A stretch of 64,000 nucleotides of DNA from DAOUKH01 sp965261455 (GTDB taxonomy: Bacteria; Chloroflexota; Dehalococcoidia; SHYB01), in assembly GCA_965261455.1 (NCBI GenBank), contig OZ253453.1, forward strand, positions 1,054,001 through 1,118,000. Direction: 5' to 3'. Shown here in pieces: positions 1-7,482 of this stretch; positions within the stretch are counted from its first letter, which is position 1, and the number at the start of each line of letters is the position of its first letter. The notes under the pieces were generated by a model, which did not search any database, was not told where the DNA came from, and worked only from the letters and a program-made list of their open reading frames with translations. A program made the translations under genes and the position numbers.

Positions 1-152
1 GATGAGCAGGAGCCACGTCCAGCAACCGGGGCCGCCGCCTTCCCGCTCAAAGCGTTCGGCGTTCCTCCTGTTTGCCTTCAACCGGTTGTCTCTCATAACA
101 GACGACCTTCCCAATAGCGACCCTAAGGGCCGAGGGTAGTAAACTGAGCCCC

Positions 153-609
153 ATGTTCCGCCCCGCCATGATAGCGGCGATGCTGGCCGCAGTTCTGGCC
201 GTCGCCTGTTCCGCGCCCGACGGCGACGCCTAAGCCTACGGCGGTACCGACGCCGTACCAAGTGCCTTGCGGCGGCGCGGTGTATGAGGTCACCGAAGCC
301 GCGCGGAAGGTGATCGCCGGCGACATCTGGCCGTCGGAAGCTGGCGAAGCCGTCTATCCGTTGGCGCATTGTATGGACGTGATTGCGGAAGCGGCGATCC
401 GCGAAGTCACCCGCGCCGTCCAAGACACGGCCTACATGCAGCAACACGCGCTGCGAGACAATGACCGGCGCGAAGCCAACCAGGTCAACCGTGACCTGCG
501 ACGCTACTTGACGGCGTTGTACGGCGACGCGACGCCGGAAGACGCGTTGTTCGCCTACATGATCGTGCAGGAATGGGACGAAGCGCGCCGGCGGATGCCG
601 GGCGGCTAA
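153..609 (+). pseudogene. Small lipoprotein, broken by a single-base frameshift
   Basis: An ATG at 153 opens a typical lipoprotein signal peptide: a short basic start, a hydrophobic stretch and a lipobox ending LAVAC. It hits TAA at 231-233 after 26 residues. In the next frame the coding text continues without a break as PKPTAVPTPYQVPCGG and runs to the TAA at 607-609, giving the Pro/Thr-rich linker expected after a lipobox and a roughly 115-residue domain of unknown function with two Cys. One base too many or too few around 225-231 explains the break. The downstream part could also start at GTG 262, but that would leave an exported-type domain without its signal. I do not recognise the domain. 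The split is seen; that it was one lipoprotein gene is inferred, fairly securely. Confidence 0.6.
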
Positions 610-862
610 ATCCGCAGAGCAATCCGCACCCGGTGTATAGCACGGTGACAACGGCAGAGTCATGCAAATGCGAAGTGACTTCGGATTGCCTTGACACGGA
701 CCGTATCAATGCAATCCGCACTGAGTGCGGAATTGGCAGAACGCGGCGGAAGCGATGGCGACGGAAATGGAGGGGTAAAGTTATAACAGACGCGGATCGA
801 AACTTCGAAGCTCTGATTCACTTCACAAGGCCGTAGCGGTTGCGATTCTGGGCCTTGATGAA

Positions 863-1066
863 TTGCCACCTGAACATCGAACGTCGGAGGGCTTCCTGCA
901 GGTTCTTGACGAGTTGTTGTCAGAAATACCTAAAGCGCCTTACGTCCCTGGATTTCCTGATATGGACCCGCCGGAGTTGTACGAGCGCGTGCAGGCGTTT
1001 CGCCGCAACTTGGATGTTGCTTTGGACCAAGCAAGACGTGCAAAGGGGCGATCCCAAGACAATTGA
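863..1066 (+). CDS. Small hypothetical protein
   Basis: A 67-codon frame from TTG 863 to TGA. The composition is protein-like (acidic and amphipathic, with an LDELLSEIPKAP stretch followed by a predicted helix PPELYERVQAFRRNLDVAL). The frame stays open upstream to a TAA at 776-778 and reads HKAVAVAILGLDEL just before the TTG, so the true start may be further 5' or the gene may have lost its beginning. No Shine-Dalgarno sequence decides the start. I do not recognise the product. It lies in a patch of small, partly broken accessory genes. Confidence 0.35.
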   Translation: MPPEHRTSEGFLQVLDELLSEIPKAPYVPGFPDMDPPELYERVQAFRRNLDVALDQARRAKGRSQDN

Positions 1067-1149
1067 CCCCGTATGGCACCGCCGAGAGGGTGGGAAGCGG
1101 TGGGGTGGCGGCGGTGGAGTCACGATGCAACAGAAGAGGGGAGGTCGCA

Positions 1150-1350
1150 ATGACTGAGACGGCCAAGACTACCTACGTCGTTCGGCACCAACCGTCATAC
1201 AGCACTACTTGGCGCGTTGTCGGCTATTTCGAGACTGCAAAGGATGCCTTGGCCAAGTATGAAGCACTGCGCGAAGCCTGTCCCCGTGAGCGTGTATGGG
1301 TCGTCGAACTATACAGCGACCAAGTAACCGCCGACAGTCGGCTAAAGTAG
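1150..1350 (+). CDS. Small hypothetical protein, 66 aa
   Basis: ATG 1150 is preceded by GGGGAGGT at about 1138-1145, a good ribosome binding site, so I prefer it to the upstream in-frame codon at 1063. The 66 residues look like a compact alpha/beta domain: a beta strand TTYVVRHQ, then WRVVGYFETAKDALAKYEALREA resembling a helix, then a strand RVWVVELY. No catalytic motif or membrane segment is visible. Short domains of this shape are common in phage and mobile regions, and the next frame downstream is a terminase remnant, so a phage origin is possible but not shown. Confidence 0.5.
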   Translation: MTETAKTTYVVRHQPSYSTTWRVVGYFETAKDALAKYEALREACPRERVWVVELYSDQVTADSRLK

Positions 1351-1352
1351 CC

Positions 1353-1523
1353 GATCATCTCGCCGGTCTCACCGTCACACAGGGCCGGTTAGCCGGTCAG
1401 CCGTTCCTGGCGTTGCCGTGGGAACGGCGCTTCGTCCTGGGCGCGTTCCGCGACGGGGTGGCGGGCGCGGCCCTGAGCGTGGAGCGCGGCAACAGCAAGT
1501 CCGGGCTGATGGCGGGCGACTAG
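1353..1523 (+). pseudogene. Phage terminase large subunit, N-terminal remnant
   Basis: About 57 codons ending at TAG 1521-1523. The text reads GRLAGQPFLALPWERRFVLG, then GAALSVERGNSKSGL. This matches the N-terminal adenine-binding and Walker A region of TerL-type terminases, where the usual form is AGQPF..LPWQ..F......R.AALSVARGNGKS. In the family the whole protein is roughly 400-600 residues with ATPase and nuclease domains; here it stops eight residues after the Walker A motif and no continuation is found in the other frames. The codon before the motif is Glu and the Gly of GNGKS is Ser, so the ATP site is probably degraded as well. This is a stub left from a prophage or related element. 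Confidence 0.6.
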
Positions 1524-1560
1524 AACCGCTCCACGGCCAGCCGGGCGCGAACGTAGGAGC

Positions 1561-1707
1561 ATGGTATGGTACAAATGCTCCTGTAGCGCCTTCCAACAGA
1601 AGTGGTTCGGCGCACACTTTCCGCACCTCCCCAATCTCACGGGCGACCCCCTACGGCGGCGGCCCCGGTGCACTTTCGGCACAAGCGGACGGACACGCGG
1701 TGCTTGA
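1561..1707 (+). CDS. Possible 48-aa Cys-containing peptide
   Basis: ATG 1561 directly follows GTAGGAGC. The frame encodes 48 residues beginning MVWYKCSCSAFQQKWFGAHF with one later Cys, and ends at TGA 1705-1707. The aromatic/Cys N-terminus resembles a small zinc-ribbon or a C-terminal gene fragment, but only three Cys are present and the SD-to-start spacing is very short. It may equally be a fragment of a lost phage gene. Included because nothing else explains 1524-1837. Confidence 0.2.
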   Translation: MVWYKCSCSAFQQKWFGAHFPHLPNLTGDPLRRRPRCTFGTSGRTRGA

Positions 1708-1837
1708 CTGTGCGAGCGGCCAAGCCGTAGCGTCGACTACACACCCATCCTCTCAAGCCCAAGGGAAGGTGCGCGCCTGAGAGGAGCGAGGCGGGCCGCG
1801 CCTTGACCGATCTCCCTGCCTTGTGCGGAGGTAGCAA

Positions 1838-2296
1838 CTGAAACGCTACGTGTACGACGACCCCAACCGGGGCGACAGCGTGGTGGTTCGCGAGGGGAGC
1901 ACGCAGCGGGTCCGCTACGCGAACCTGCTGGCTGCGATCCGCGAACACCCCGGGGCCACCCGAACGTCGCCACCGCCCGACGAGAACCCGGCCTGGTACA
2001 TCGGCGCCGGCGGACAATGGCGCAAGGACCCGGTGGGCCGGTGGGGCTGGAAGCGCGAGGGGATCCATGCGATCCTCGGCGTCCTGTCCGGCCTGCTGAT
2101 CGTCGCCGCCCTGTTCGGCCAGCTTCCTCAGGGCTTGGCGCTGGGAACCGTTAGCATCATGTTCGCCGGTTTCCTGGCCTACGAGGTCACCGAGGGATTA
2201 CGCATCCGCGATTGGGCATACCGCGACGTTGGCGGGTGGTTGACGGGGTTTAGCGCCTGCGTGTTCGCGGGTGTGCTGTGGTGGGTTTCGACGTGA
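1838..2296 (+). CDS. Phage-type small membrane protein, probable CTG or GTG start
   Basis: The frame ends at TGA 2294-2296. About 150 residues: a polar N-terminal half (YVYDDPNRGDSVVVREG..., with many Arg and Pro), then two or three hydrophobic segments at roughly residues 82-125 (GVLSGLLIVAALFGQ and LALGTVSIMFAGFLAYEV) and 137-152. GGAGGT at 1827-1832 lies 5 bases before CTG 1838 but 17 before the first GTG at 1850. The best-spaced start is therefore CTG, with GTG 1850 as the conservative choice. A short polar head with a pair of transmembrane helices beside a terminase remnant is compatible with a holin or other phage membrane protein, but no family is recognised. Confidence 0.5.
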   Translation: MKRYVYDDPNRGDSVVVREGSTQRVRYANLLAAIREHPGATRTSPPPDENPAWYIGAGGQWRKDPVGRWGWKREGIHAILGVLSGLLIVAALFGQLPQGLALGTVSIMFAGFLAYEVTEGLRIRDWAYRDVGGWLTGFSACVFAGVLWWVST

Positions 2297-2328
2297 AGCC
2301 GGCACTCGCGATGCGCGCCACCGGCTTC
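2295..2328 (+). terminator. Inverted repeat after the membrane protein gene
   Basis: GAAGCCGG at 2295-2302 pairs with CCGGCTTC at 2321-2328 (8 bp, 18-base loop). It starts inside the stop codon of the preceding gene and lies between that gene and the flavoprotein at 2449. There is no U-run, so intrinsic termination is only possible, not shown. Confidence 0.3.
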
Positions 2329-2448
2329 TGTTAGAATGCCCACCACTTCGGCGCTGCCCCATCTCTGGGCCTGATGGTCACCCCACCAACAGTAGGCTGT
2401 CTCAACGTGAGTCTGTCAGGCTAAGGCAGCGCCACCGGAGGAAACTCC

Positions 2449-3849
2449 ATGGATTCATGTGACATCGTCATCATCGGTGCGGGGACGGCTGGAATCGCGG
2501 CCGCGCTGCGGGCCCAAGAGCTCGGAGCGAACGTCATTGCTCTCGAGCGCGGCCAAGAGATCGGCGGGGCGGCAGGGATTCGATTGTCAGGAGGCGCTTT
2601 TCACCTGGCTATGGGCTCTATGGACTTGGAGCCCGCGGCCATGCTCGCGCACATCAACAAGGTGACCGGCGGCGAGATCGCCCCGAACCTCGCGAGGATG
2701 GTCGCCGACGAGTCAAAGCCCAGCATCGAATGGCTGGCGACTCAAGGCATCCCCTTCAAGCCTCAGGGTGGGGAGCACGGAAAGTTCACCATCGATCCCC
2801 GCGGCCCTTCGACGCCGGGGAGGAAGTTCAATCGGGCGGCGGCACCGGACCGGGCTATGCGGGAGCTGCATTTCAAGTTCGTCGAAAAGGGCGGCGTCAT
2901 CTACTATGGGGCCAGAGCCCAGTCCTTGACCCGGTCGAGCGATGGTAAACAATGGATAGTGGCGGCCACGGCAACGGTGGCCGGAGACCTCGAGGTCCAA
3001 GCGCCTTCGATGATCATCGCCGACGGCGGCTTTCAAGCGAACCCCCAGCTGCTGGACCGCTATCTCGGGCCCAAGGCCAGTAAGGGCTCTCTCCGGGCGC
3101 TTCATACGGCGAGCGGCGACGGGTTGACCATGGCGCAGGAGCACGGCGCCTACGTCGCGGGGGAGGGCCGGGGCGTCTATGGGCATATCCTGCACCGGAA
3201 CGCGGCCTCCGACGAAAATTTCCTCCCCTACCCTATGTTCGACCAACTGTGCTTGATGGCCCCTGTCGTTGACAATGGGGGCGTTCTTCTGGAACACGCC
3301 GCTGCCGATGGCCCCGAGCTCACCGCCAGGATGCTAGCGTCCGCAGACCCGGCCGCGTACTGGGTTGTGCTCGACGAGCCGATGTGGACCGGGCCGGCCA
3401 CCGGCGGCGGTCCGTACCATCCAAGCGTCAACCCCGCTATCGAGGAGCGCGGCGGCAGAGTCGAAAGAGGGGGCACGCTGGAGGAGCTGGCGCAGCGTTG
3501 CGGTATGGACCCGAAGTCGCTGGCCGAAGCCGTCGAGCGTCACAACGCGAACAGCGACACGAAGGTGACTACGGCGCCGTATTACTGCATCCCGGTGAGC
3601 CCGGGGATCACCTTCACGTTCCCCGGCATCGCCATCAGCGAGAAGACCGAAGTGCTCCACGAGTCCGGCGGCGTCATCTCAGGCCTCTATGCGGCGGGCT
3701 GCTCTTCGGGAGGGATCCACGGCAAAGCCGGCGGCGGCGGGTACATGGGCGGCCTCGGCATCGCCCTGATCACCGGGAAGGTTGCGGCCGAGTCGGCGCA
3801 CGAGTACGCGGTGTCGCAGGCTGACGCGCCTACAACAGCCAGGTTGTAA
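2449..3849 (+). CDS. FAD-dependent dehydrogenase, fumarate reductase / TcuA-like
   Basis: A 466-residue flavoprotein of the FAD_binding_2 family (fumarate reductase, 3-ketosteroid dehydrogenase and tricarballylate dehydrogenase relatives). The dinucleotide-binding motif IIGAGTAGIAAALRAQELG starts at residue 8, with the ribose-binding Glu in ALERG. The C-terminal FAD motif GLYAAGCSSGGIHGKAGGGG lies near residues 413-432. GGAGGAAA precedes ATG 2449 at a normal distance. The length fits soluble single-domain members. No signal peptide or heme motif is present, so it is probably cytoplasmic and works with another electron acceptor. It is a distant paralogue of the gene at 51995. The substrate cannot be told; a carboxylate or an unsaturated acyl compound is the family's usual target. 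The neighbours are unrelated, so it appears to be monocistronic. Confidence 0.8.
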   Translation: MDSCDIVIIGAGTAGIAAALRAQELGANVIALERGQEIGGAAGIRLSGGAFHLAMGSMDLEPAAMLAHINKVTGGEIAPNLARMVADESKPSIEWLATQGIPFKPQGGEHGKFTIDPRGPSTPGRKFNRAAAPDRAMRELHFKFVEKGGVIYYGARAQSLTRSSDGKQWIVAATATVAGDLEVQAPSMIIADGGFQANPQLLDRYLGPKASKGSLRALHTASGDGLTMAQEHGAYVAGEGRGVYGHILHRNAASDENFLPYPMFDQLCLMAPVVDNGGVLLEHAAADGPELTARMLASADPAAYWVVLDEPMWTGPATGGGPYHPSVNPAIEERGGRVERGGTLEELAQRCGMDPKSLAEAVERHNANSDTKVTTAPYYCIPVSPGITFTFPGIAISEKTEVLHESGGVISGLYAAGCSSGGIHGKAGGGGYMGGLGIALITGKVAAESAHEYAVSQADAPTTARL

Positions 3850-3897
3850 GGACAGCAGCGGTCGCTAAAGCGTTGTGCTGCAGGCCGGGCAGAGATC

Positions 3898-4218
3898 TCA
3901 GCGCGCCGCGCCTGTGAGCGCCACGTAGCCGCGCTCGATTTCGCGGTGAAACGCTTCCGGCAGACGCGCCCAGTCGCGCACTTCGACGAGAAAGGGAAGG
4001 CTGGAGTCACGCAAGGCTTCCTCTAGACCTTGGAGGGCATCGAACGGAATCGGCCGCAAGTCCGCGCCGCGCAGCACAAGGTCCAGATCGCTTCCCTCGT
4101 GGCTCCGGCCATCCACACGGCTGCCGTAAGCCCATACCTCTATGCCGGGGACGTGCTCGCGCAACAGGCGTTCGATCTGCTCTCGGTGCCGGGGATTCAA
4201 GTCGAGTCGGAGGATCAT
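3898..4218 (-). CDS. mntA: MntA-type nucleotidyltransferase antitoxin
   Basis: A 106-residue minimal nucleotidyltransferase (MNT). The hallmark GSx10DxD is present exactly as GSRVDGRSHEGSDLD near residues 32-46, with a third acidic residue expected in the VEVRDW strand further on. Proteins of this size pair with HEPN toxins, and MntA is known to inactivate HepT by adding AMP units to a Tyr of the toxin. The start ATG overlaps the stop of the upstream HEPN gene by four bases (ATGA at 4215-4218), so the two are translationally coupled, toxin gene first. No helix-turn-helix is present, so autoregulation would have to work some other way. Confidence 0.85.
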   Translation of the reverse strand: MILRLDLNPRHREQIERLLREHVPGIEVWAYGSRVDGRSHEGSDLDLVLRGADLRPIPFDALQGLEEALRDSSLPFLVEVRDWARLPEAFHREIERGYVALTGAAR

Positions 4219-4640
4219 TCGCTCTCCTGGGCCAGCACTCGCGAAAGCGCCTTGGCGTCTTCAATGAAGCTAGGCAACGCGGCCAGAACCTCCTTGGCGT
4301 AACCCTCGCCATAGCGATGCGCGGCGTCGTTCCGGTAGTCGCGGTAGCGCAGCCAACGCTCGCACTCGCCTCCGGTAATCAGGACGTGCTTCGCGGCATG
4401 GCGGAAGATGTCCTTGAACACGAGCCTATCCGCGTCGCGATTGGCGGCGAAATACTCTTGCAGCCGCCTCTTCAGCAGTGTGCCGCATTGTTCCTCGATG
4501 ATCTCGAACTCCTTGACGCACGCGGAGCGATAGATGCGGTAGGCGACGTCGTCCGGGGCGTGCCGTGACAGCAAGTCATGGGCACTCTCCAGCGTCTCGA
4601 TGCAACGGTCTAGGTAGTCCGTGTTGATCTTCATCACCAT
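4215..4640 (-). CDS. hepT: HepT-type HEPN toxin
   Basis: 141 residues, all-helical by appearance, ending just before a four-base overlap with mntA. The motif RNDAAHRY near residues 105-112 is a perfect Rx4HxY: Arg and His form the HEPN RNase site and the Tyr is the residue modified by MntA in characterised pairs. The family is also annotated as nucleotidyltransferase substrate-binding protein (HI0074-like). I chose ATG 4640 because GGAGGT (4653-4658) sits 12 bases upstream; a longer open frame further 5' runs through the divergent oxidase gene and is not protein-like. The intergenic region towards 4720 contains the near-palindrome GGATATCGTATACC, a possible operator. Function in the cell: a ribonuclease toxin, held off by MntA. 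Confidence 0.85.
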   Translation of the reverse strand: MVMKINTDYLDRCIETLESAHDLLSRHAPDDVAYRIYRSACVKEFEIIEEQCGTLLKRRLQEYFAANRDADRLVFKDIFRHAAKHVLITGGECERWLRYRDYRNDAAHRYGEGYAKEVLAALPSFIEDAKALSRVLAQESE

Positions 4641-4719
4641 GTCGCTCGGTTGACCTCCAGGATATCGTATACCTCGCTGGCGGCGGACAGCCAGCGGGCG
4701 AAGGCGAAAGGGGTTCGGG

Positions 4720-6150
4720 ATGGACATTGCGGCGGCGCGGGCGTTCTTGGACGGGCTCGTCGATCCCGCGCGGGTGCGGACGCTCAAGTACTCGCCGATC
4801 ATTAAGGCCGGCAAGTACATGCACGTTCGCGTGCCTGAGTCGCTGCGGCAAGGCGAGCCGATCACCCTCGTCGAGGTGGAGAGCGCCGGGGAAGTCGCCG
4901 CCGTCCTCAGGAAGGCCAACGCCGAGGAGGCGCCGGTCTACGTCCGGCAGGGCGTGGGCGGCGTCACGCTGGACATCATTCGCCCCGAGCCGCCGGGCTC
5001 GCTCGTCCTCGACCTCCGCCGTCTGAACTGGATACTGCCGAACCTCGACGGGGGTTATGTCGAGGTCGGCCCCGCCGTGCCGGAGAGCGAGCTTAACAGG
5101 GCCCTCGCGCCGCATGGCTTCACCTACCCCGAGTTCGTCGGCCCCGTCACCTGGGGCGGCCTGGTGTCCTCGAACACCAGCGGGCGCTCCGTCGATCCCT
5201 ACTGGGGCAAGCCCGGCGACTACCTGATGGGTCTAGAGGTGGCGCTGCCCACGGGCGAGATCATATGGACGGGGACACGCTCCCACCGGAGGCCCTGCGG
5301 CATCGACCTTACGCGTCTGTTCGCCGGCTTCCAGACCATGGCCGGCGTCATCACCAACCTCCGTCTGCGGCTCGTCCCCACGCCGCGCAACACCCGCTGG
5401 GGCGTCGTCTATATTCCAACCGTCGAGGCGGCGGGCCGCACCGTAGCCCGGCTCTACCGGCAGGGCGTGCCTCCGCCGCGCCTCATGGAGCTCATGGACG
5501 ACCAGTTCCTAGAGCTCGGCGGACTCGCCAACGAGGAGCACGACGCCGTCATTCTGATTGGGACCGACGGTTGGACGGAGGTCGAGGCGCAGGCGAAGCT
5601 CGACGCCATCTTCGAGGTCGCGCGCGAAGAGAACGCGCGGAGGACGGAGCACGTGACCTCCGAGGAGTTCCAGCGCTTCGTCGGGTTCCGCAACGTGGGC
5701 GAGAAGGCGGACCTCATCAAGGAGCTCGGCCTCTTCCCGCTCCTGGGCGGCGTCATGGACGGGCCGCTCGACGCCATGGCCCCCTGTATGGAGGCGTCGG
5801 GACGGATGCTCGACGAGATGTGCGCCGCCAACCCCGGGCTGTATGGCGTCCGCATCGGCCACATCGGCGGCGGCACCTTCCACCCCGTCTTCTTCGCCCC
5901 GCAGGCGTGGGAGTTTGAGCGCCTGCAAGCCCTGGCGGCGGATATGCACGGACGCATGCTCGAACTCCAGATCGAGTTCGGCTGCACCACCGGCGAGCAG
6001 GGCGTCTTCCCTCAGCACTACGAGTGGTTCCACCGCTACTACGGCCCCGAGCACGCCGCCGTGGTGAGCCGCGTCCGGGACGCGCTCGACCCGCGGCACA
6101 TTCTGAACCCGGCGCGCTTCGAGCGCCCCGACTACCGCACGGGAGTTTAA
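4720..6150 (+). CDS. FAD-linked oxidase (VAO/PCMH fold), GlcD-like
   Basis: 476 residues. The N-terminal half carries the PCMH-type FAD-binding domain: TLVEVESAGEVAAVLRKANA, then the PP-loop region VYVRQGVGGVTLD, the strand YVEVGPAV, and the WGGLVSSNTSGR segment that contacts FAD. The C-terminal half fits an FAD-oxidase C domain and ends with DPRHILNPARF, the common terminal motif of glycolate and lactate oxidase subunits. No covalent-flavin His is obvious. The substrate is probably a 2-hydroxy acid or a phenolic compound, undetermined. GGGGTTCGGG before ATG 4720 is a weak ribosome binding site. Divergent from hepT, 79 bases away, so the two could share a control region. Confidence 0.75.
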   Translation: MDIAAARAFLDGLVDPARVRTLKYSPIIKAGKYMHVRVPESLRQGEPITLVEVESAGEVAAVLRKANAEEAPVYVRQGVGGVTLDIIRPEPPGSLVLDLRRLNWILPNLDGGYVEVGPAVPESELNRALAPHGFTYPEFVGPVTWGGLVSSNTSGRSVDPYWGKPGDYLMGLEVALPTGEIIWTGTRSHRRPCGIDLTRLFAGFQTMAGVITNLRLRLVPTPRNTRWGVVYIPTVEAAGRTVARLYRQGVPPPRLMELMDDQFLELGGLANEEHDAVILIGTDGWTEVEAQAKLDAIFEVAREENARRTEHVTSEEFQRFVGFRNVGEKADLIKELGLFPLLGGVMDGPLDAMAPCMEASGRMLDEMCAANPGLYGVRIGHIGGGTFHPVFFAPQAWEFERLQALAADMHGRMLELQIEFGCTTGEQGVFPQHYEWFHRYYGPEHAAVVSRVRDALDPRHILNPARFERPDYRTGV

Positions 6151-6168
6151 GAAAGGCCCGCGCCGCGC

Positions 6169-7179
6169 CTAGCGGAAGTGCGGCATTACCTCGGAGACGA
6201 CGAGTTCCAGACAGCGGCGGCCTTCTTCGACCGGCATCCCGCCCATGAGGGGGCGGAAGCTGAGCACCGCCCCGGCGGGGTCGGCGGCCTCCATGCCTTT
6301 GCCTAGCTCGACGACCTGCTGCGGCGTCATCACTTCATCGGTTCCCTTGCCCCGCAGGTCGTCGGGATTCTCGACGGCCTGGAAGGGGCCGTGGCGCAGC
6401 GCGCCGGCGAACTCGGCGTAGCTATTCGCGGTGTGCATTGCGTGAGGCCCGACGATCTTCCACGCCGCCTCGGGATCTTTGGCCACGTGCAAGAAGTTCC
6501 GCGGCGGGCGCGGCGCGTCGGCGGGAGGAATCGGGCCCGGGTCCTTCCCCTGCGCCCGCAGTTCCTCTCGGTAGAACTCCATCAGCCGCGCCGACACCGG
6601 CGAGTAGCCGTCGGCGACCCGCGCAGCGCGCCGCGCCGACGCGGGAGAGGCTCCGCCCATGATGATCGGCGGACGCGGCTTTTGCACCGGTTTGGGCATG
6701 ACGTTCACGTTCTTCAGCTTCCAGTACCGCCCCTCGTGGCTGAACGTCTCGTCGGCCCAGCACTTCTTGATGATCTCGACGCCTTCCTCCATGCGACCCG
6801 GCCGCGTTTTGATGGAGATGCCGTAGCCTTCGTACTCCTCGTTGCGGTAGCCCGCGCCTACCATGAGCTCGAGGCGGCCCCCGCTGATAATGTCAACCAG
6901 CGCTCCGTCCTCCGCCGTCTGCACCGGATGCTTCAACGGAAGAAGCACGAGGCTGATGGAAATGCGCATCTTCTTGGTGCGGGCGGCGACGGCGCCGGCG
7001 GCCACGAACGGAGAGGGCAGATAGCCGTCCTCCACGAAGTGATGCTCGGACAGACCGATCCGGTCAAATCCCTGGCCGTCGGCCCAAGCGGCAAGGTCGA
7101 GGAAGTCGGCGTAAAACTGGTCGAACGGCTTGCCCGACCACGGAGGATTCCGAAGATCGAAGCTCAGATCGAAGCGCAT
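6169..7179 (-). CDS. LLM-class flavin-dependent oxidoreductase
   Basis: 336 residues with the TIM-barrel pattern of bacterial-luciferase-like monooxygenases. GLSEHHFVEDGYLPSPF at about 43-59 is the typical strand-loop with the conserved His pair. RISISLVLLPLKHPVQTAED, LMVGAGYRNEEYEGYG and PPIIMGGASPASARRAARVADG follow in canonical order. GGAGAG lies upstream of ATG 7179. Members use FMN or F420; the cofactor is not decided here. The convergent oxidase gene ends 18 bases away, with no terminator between them. Likely role: oxidation of an organic compound or a reduced sulfur or nitrogen substrate, as for the many paralogues in related genomes; the specific substrate is unknown. Confidence 0.85.
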   Translation of the reverse strand: MRFDLSFDLRNPPWSGKPFDQFYADFLDLAAWADGQGFDRIGLSEHHFVEDGYLPSPFVAAGAVAARTKKMRISISLVLLPLKHPVQTAEDGALVDIISGGRLELMVGAGYRNEEYEGYGISIKTRPGRMEEGVEIIKKCWADETFSHEGRYWKLKNVNVMPKPVQKPRPPIIMGGASPASARRAARVADGYSPVSARLMEFYREELRAQGKDPGPIPPADAPRPPRNFLHVAKDPEAAWKIVGPHAMHTANSYAEFAGALRHGPFQAVENPDDLRGKGTDEVMTPQQVVELGKGMEAADPAGAVLSFRPLMGGMPVEEGRRCLELVVSEVMPHFR

Positions 7180-7276
7180 GGCACACTCTCCGCGCCCACG
7201 AGTTATGGGTCGTCAAGGCGCGGAGGGATTATAGCGGGCGCGGGCCGCGCCGCTAGCGCGGGCGACGCCCCTTTGC

Positions 7277-7282
7277 TATAGT
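7277..7282 (+). promoter_or_regulatory. Extended -10 element TGCTATAGT
   Basis: TATAGT with a TGn extension (7274-7282) lies about 100 bases before tRNA-Arg and just before the 7300-7371 inverted repeat. No convincing -35. The same TGCTATAGT form occurs before coxG on the other strand. Confidence 0.35.
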
Positions 7283-7299
7283 GGGACGAGCGTCTAACA

Positions 7300-7371
7300 G
7301 GAGTGAAACCCGCGCGTCTTCCGTCCCCGCCGCAAGGGCCGGACCCGGCCCCGCCAGACCGGTTTCACTCC
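7300..7371 (+). other. Long inverted repeat, possible structured RNA upstream of tRNA-Arg
   Basis: GGAGTGAAACC (7300-7310) is perfectly complementary to GGTTTCACTCC (7361-7371). The 50 bases between them contain a second pair, GGGCC (7336-7340) with GGCCC (7347-7351). The unit lies between an extended -10 and the tRNA gene and has no open frame. It could be a transcribed leader, a small RNA or a terminator. I recognise no known RNA family. Confidence 0.35.
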
Positions 7372-7380
7372 GTCCCCCGC

Positions 7381-7457
7381 GCGCTCGTAGCTCAACAGGA
7401 CAGAGCGCAGCCCTGCGAAGGCTGAGGTTGCGGGTTCGAATCCCGCCGAGCGCACCA
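7381..7457 (+). tRNA. tRNA-Arg (anticodon GCG)
   Basis: A complete cloverleaf: acceptor GCGCTCG/CGAGCGC, D stem GCTC/GAGC, anticodon stem CAGCC/GGCTG around the loop CTGCGAA (anticodon GCG at 7415-7417), T stem GCGGG/CCCGC with TTCGAAT, discriminator A and an encoded CCA. C35 and an A in the D loop agree with Arg identity. Most bacteria read CGN codons with an ACG anticodon deaminated to inosine, so a GCG form is less usual. Confidence 0.9.
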
Positions 7458-7482
7458 CCCCTTCCCAGGGACGGCCTGACGC

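Noticed and set aside
4641..4919. A longer N-terminus for the HepT toxin starting at 4919
   Set aside because: The extra 93 codons are antisense to the FAD oxidase and unlike any HEPN protein; a ribosome site supports ATG 4640.
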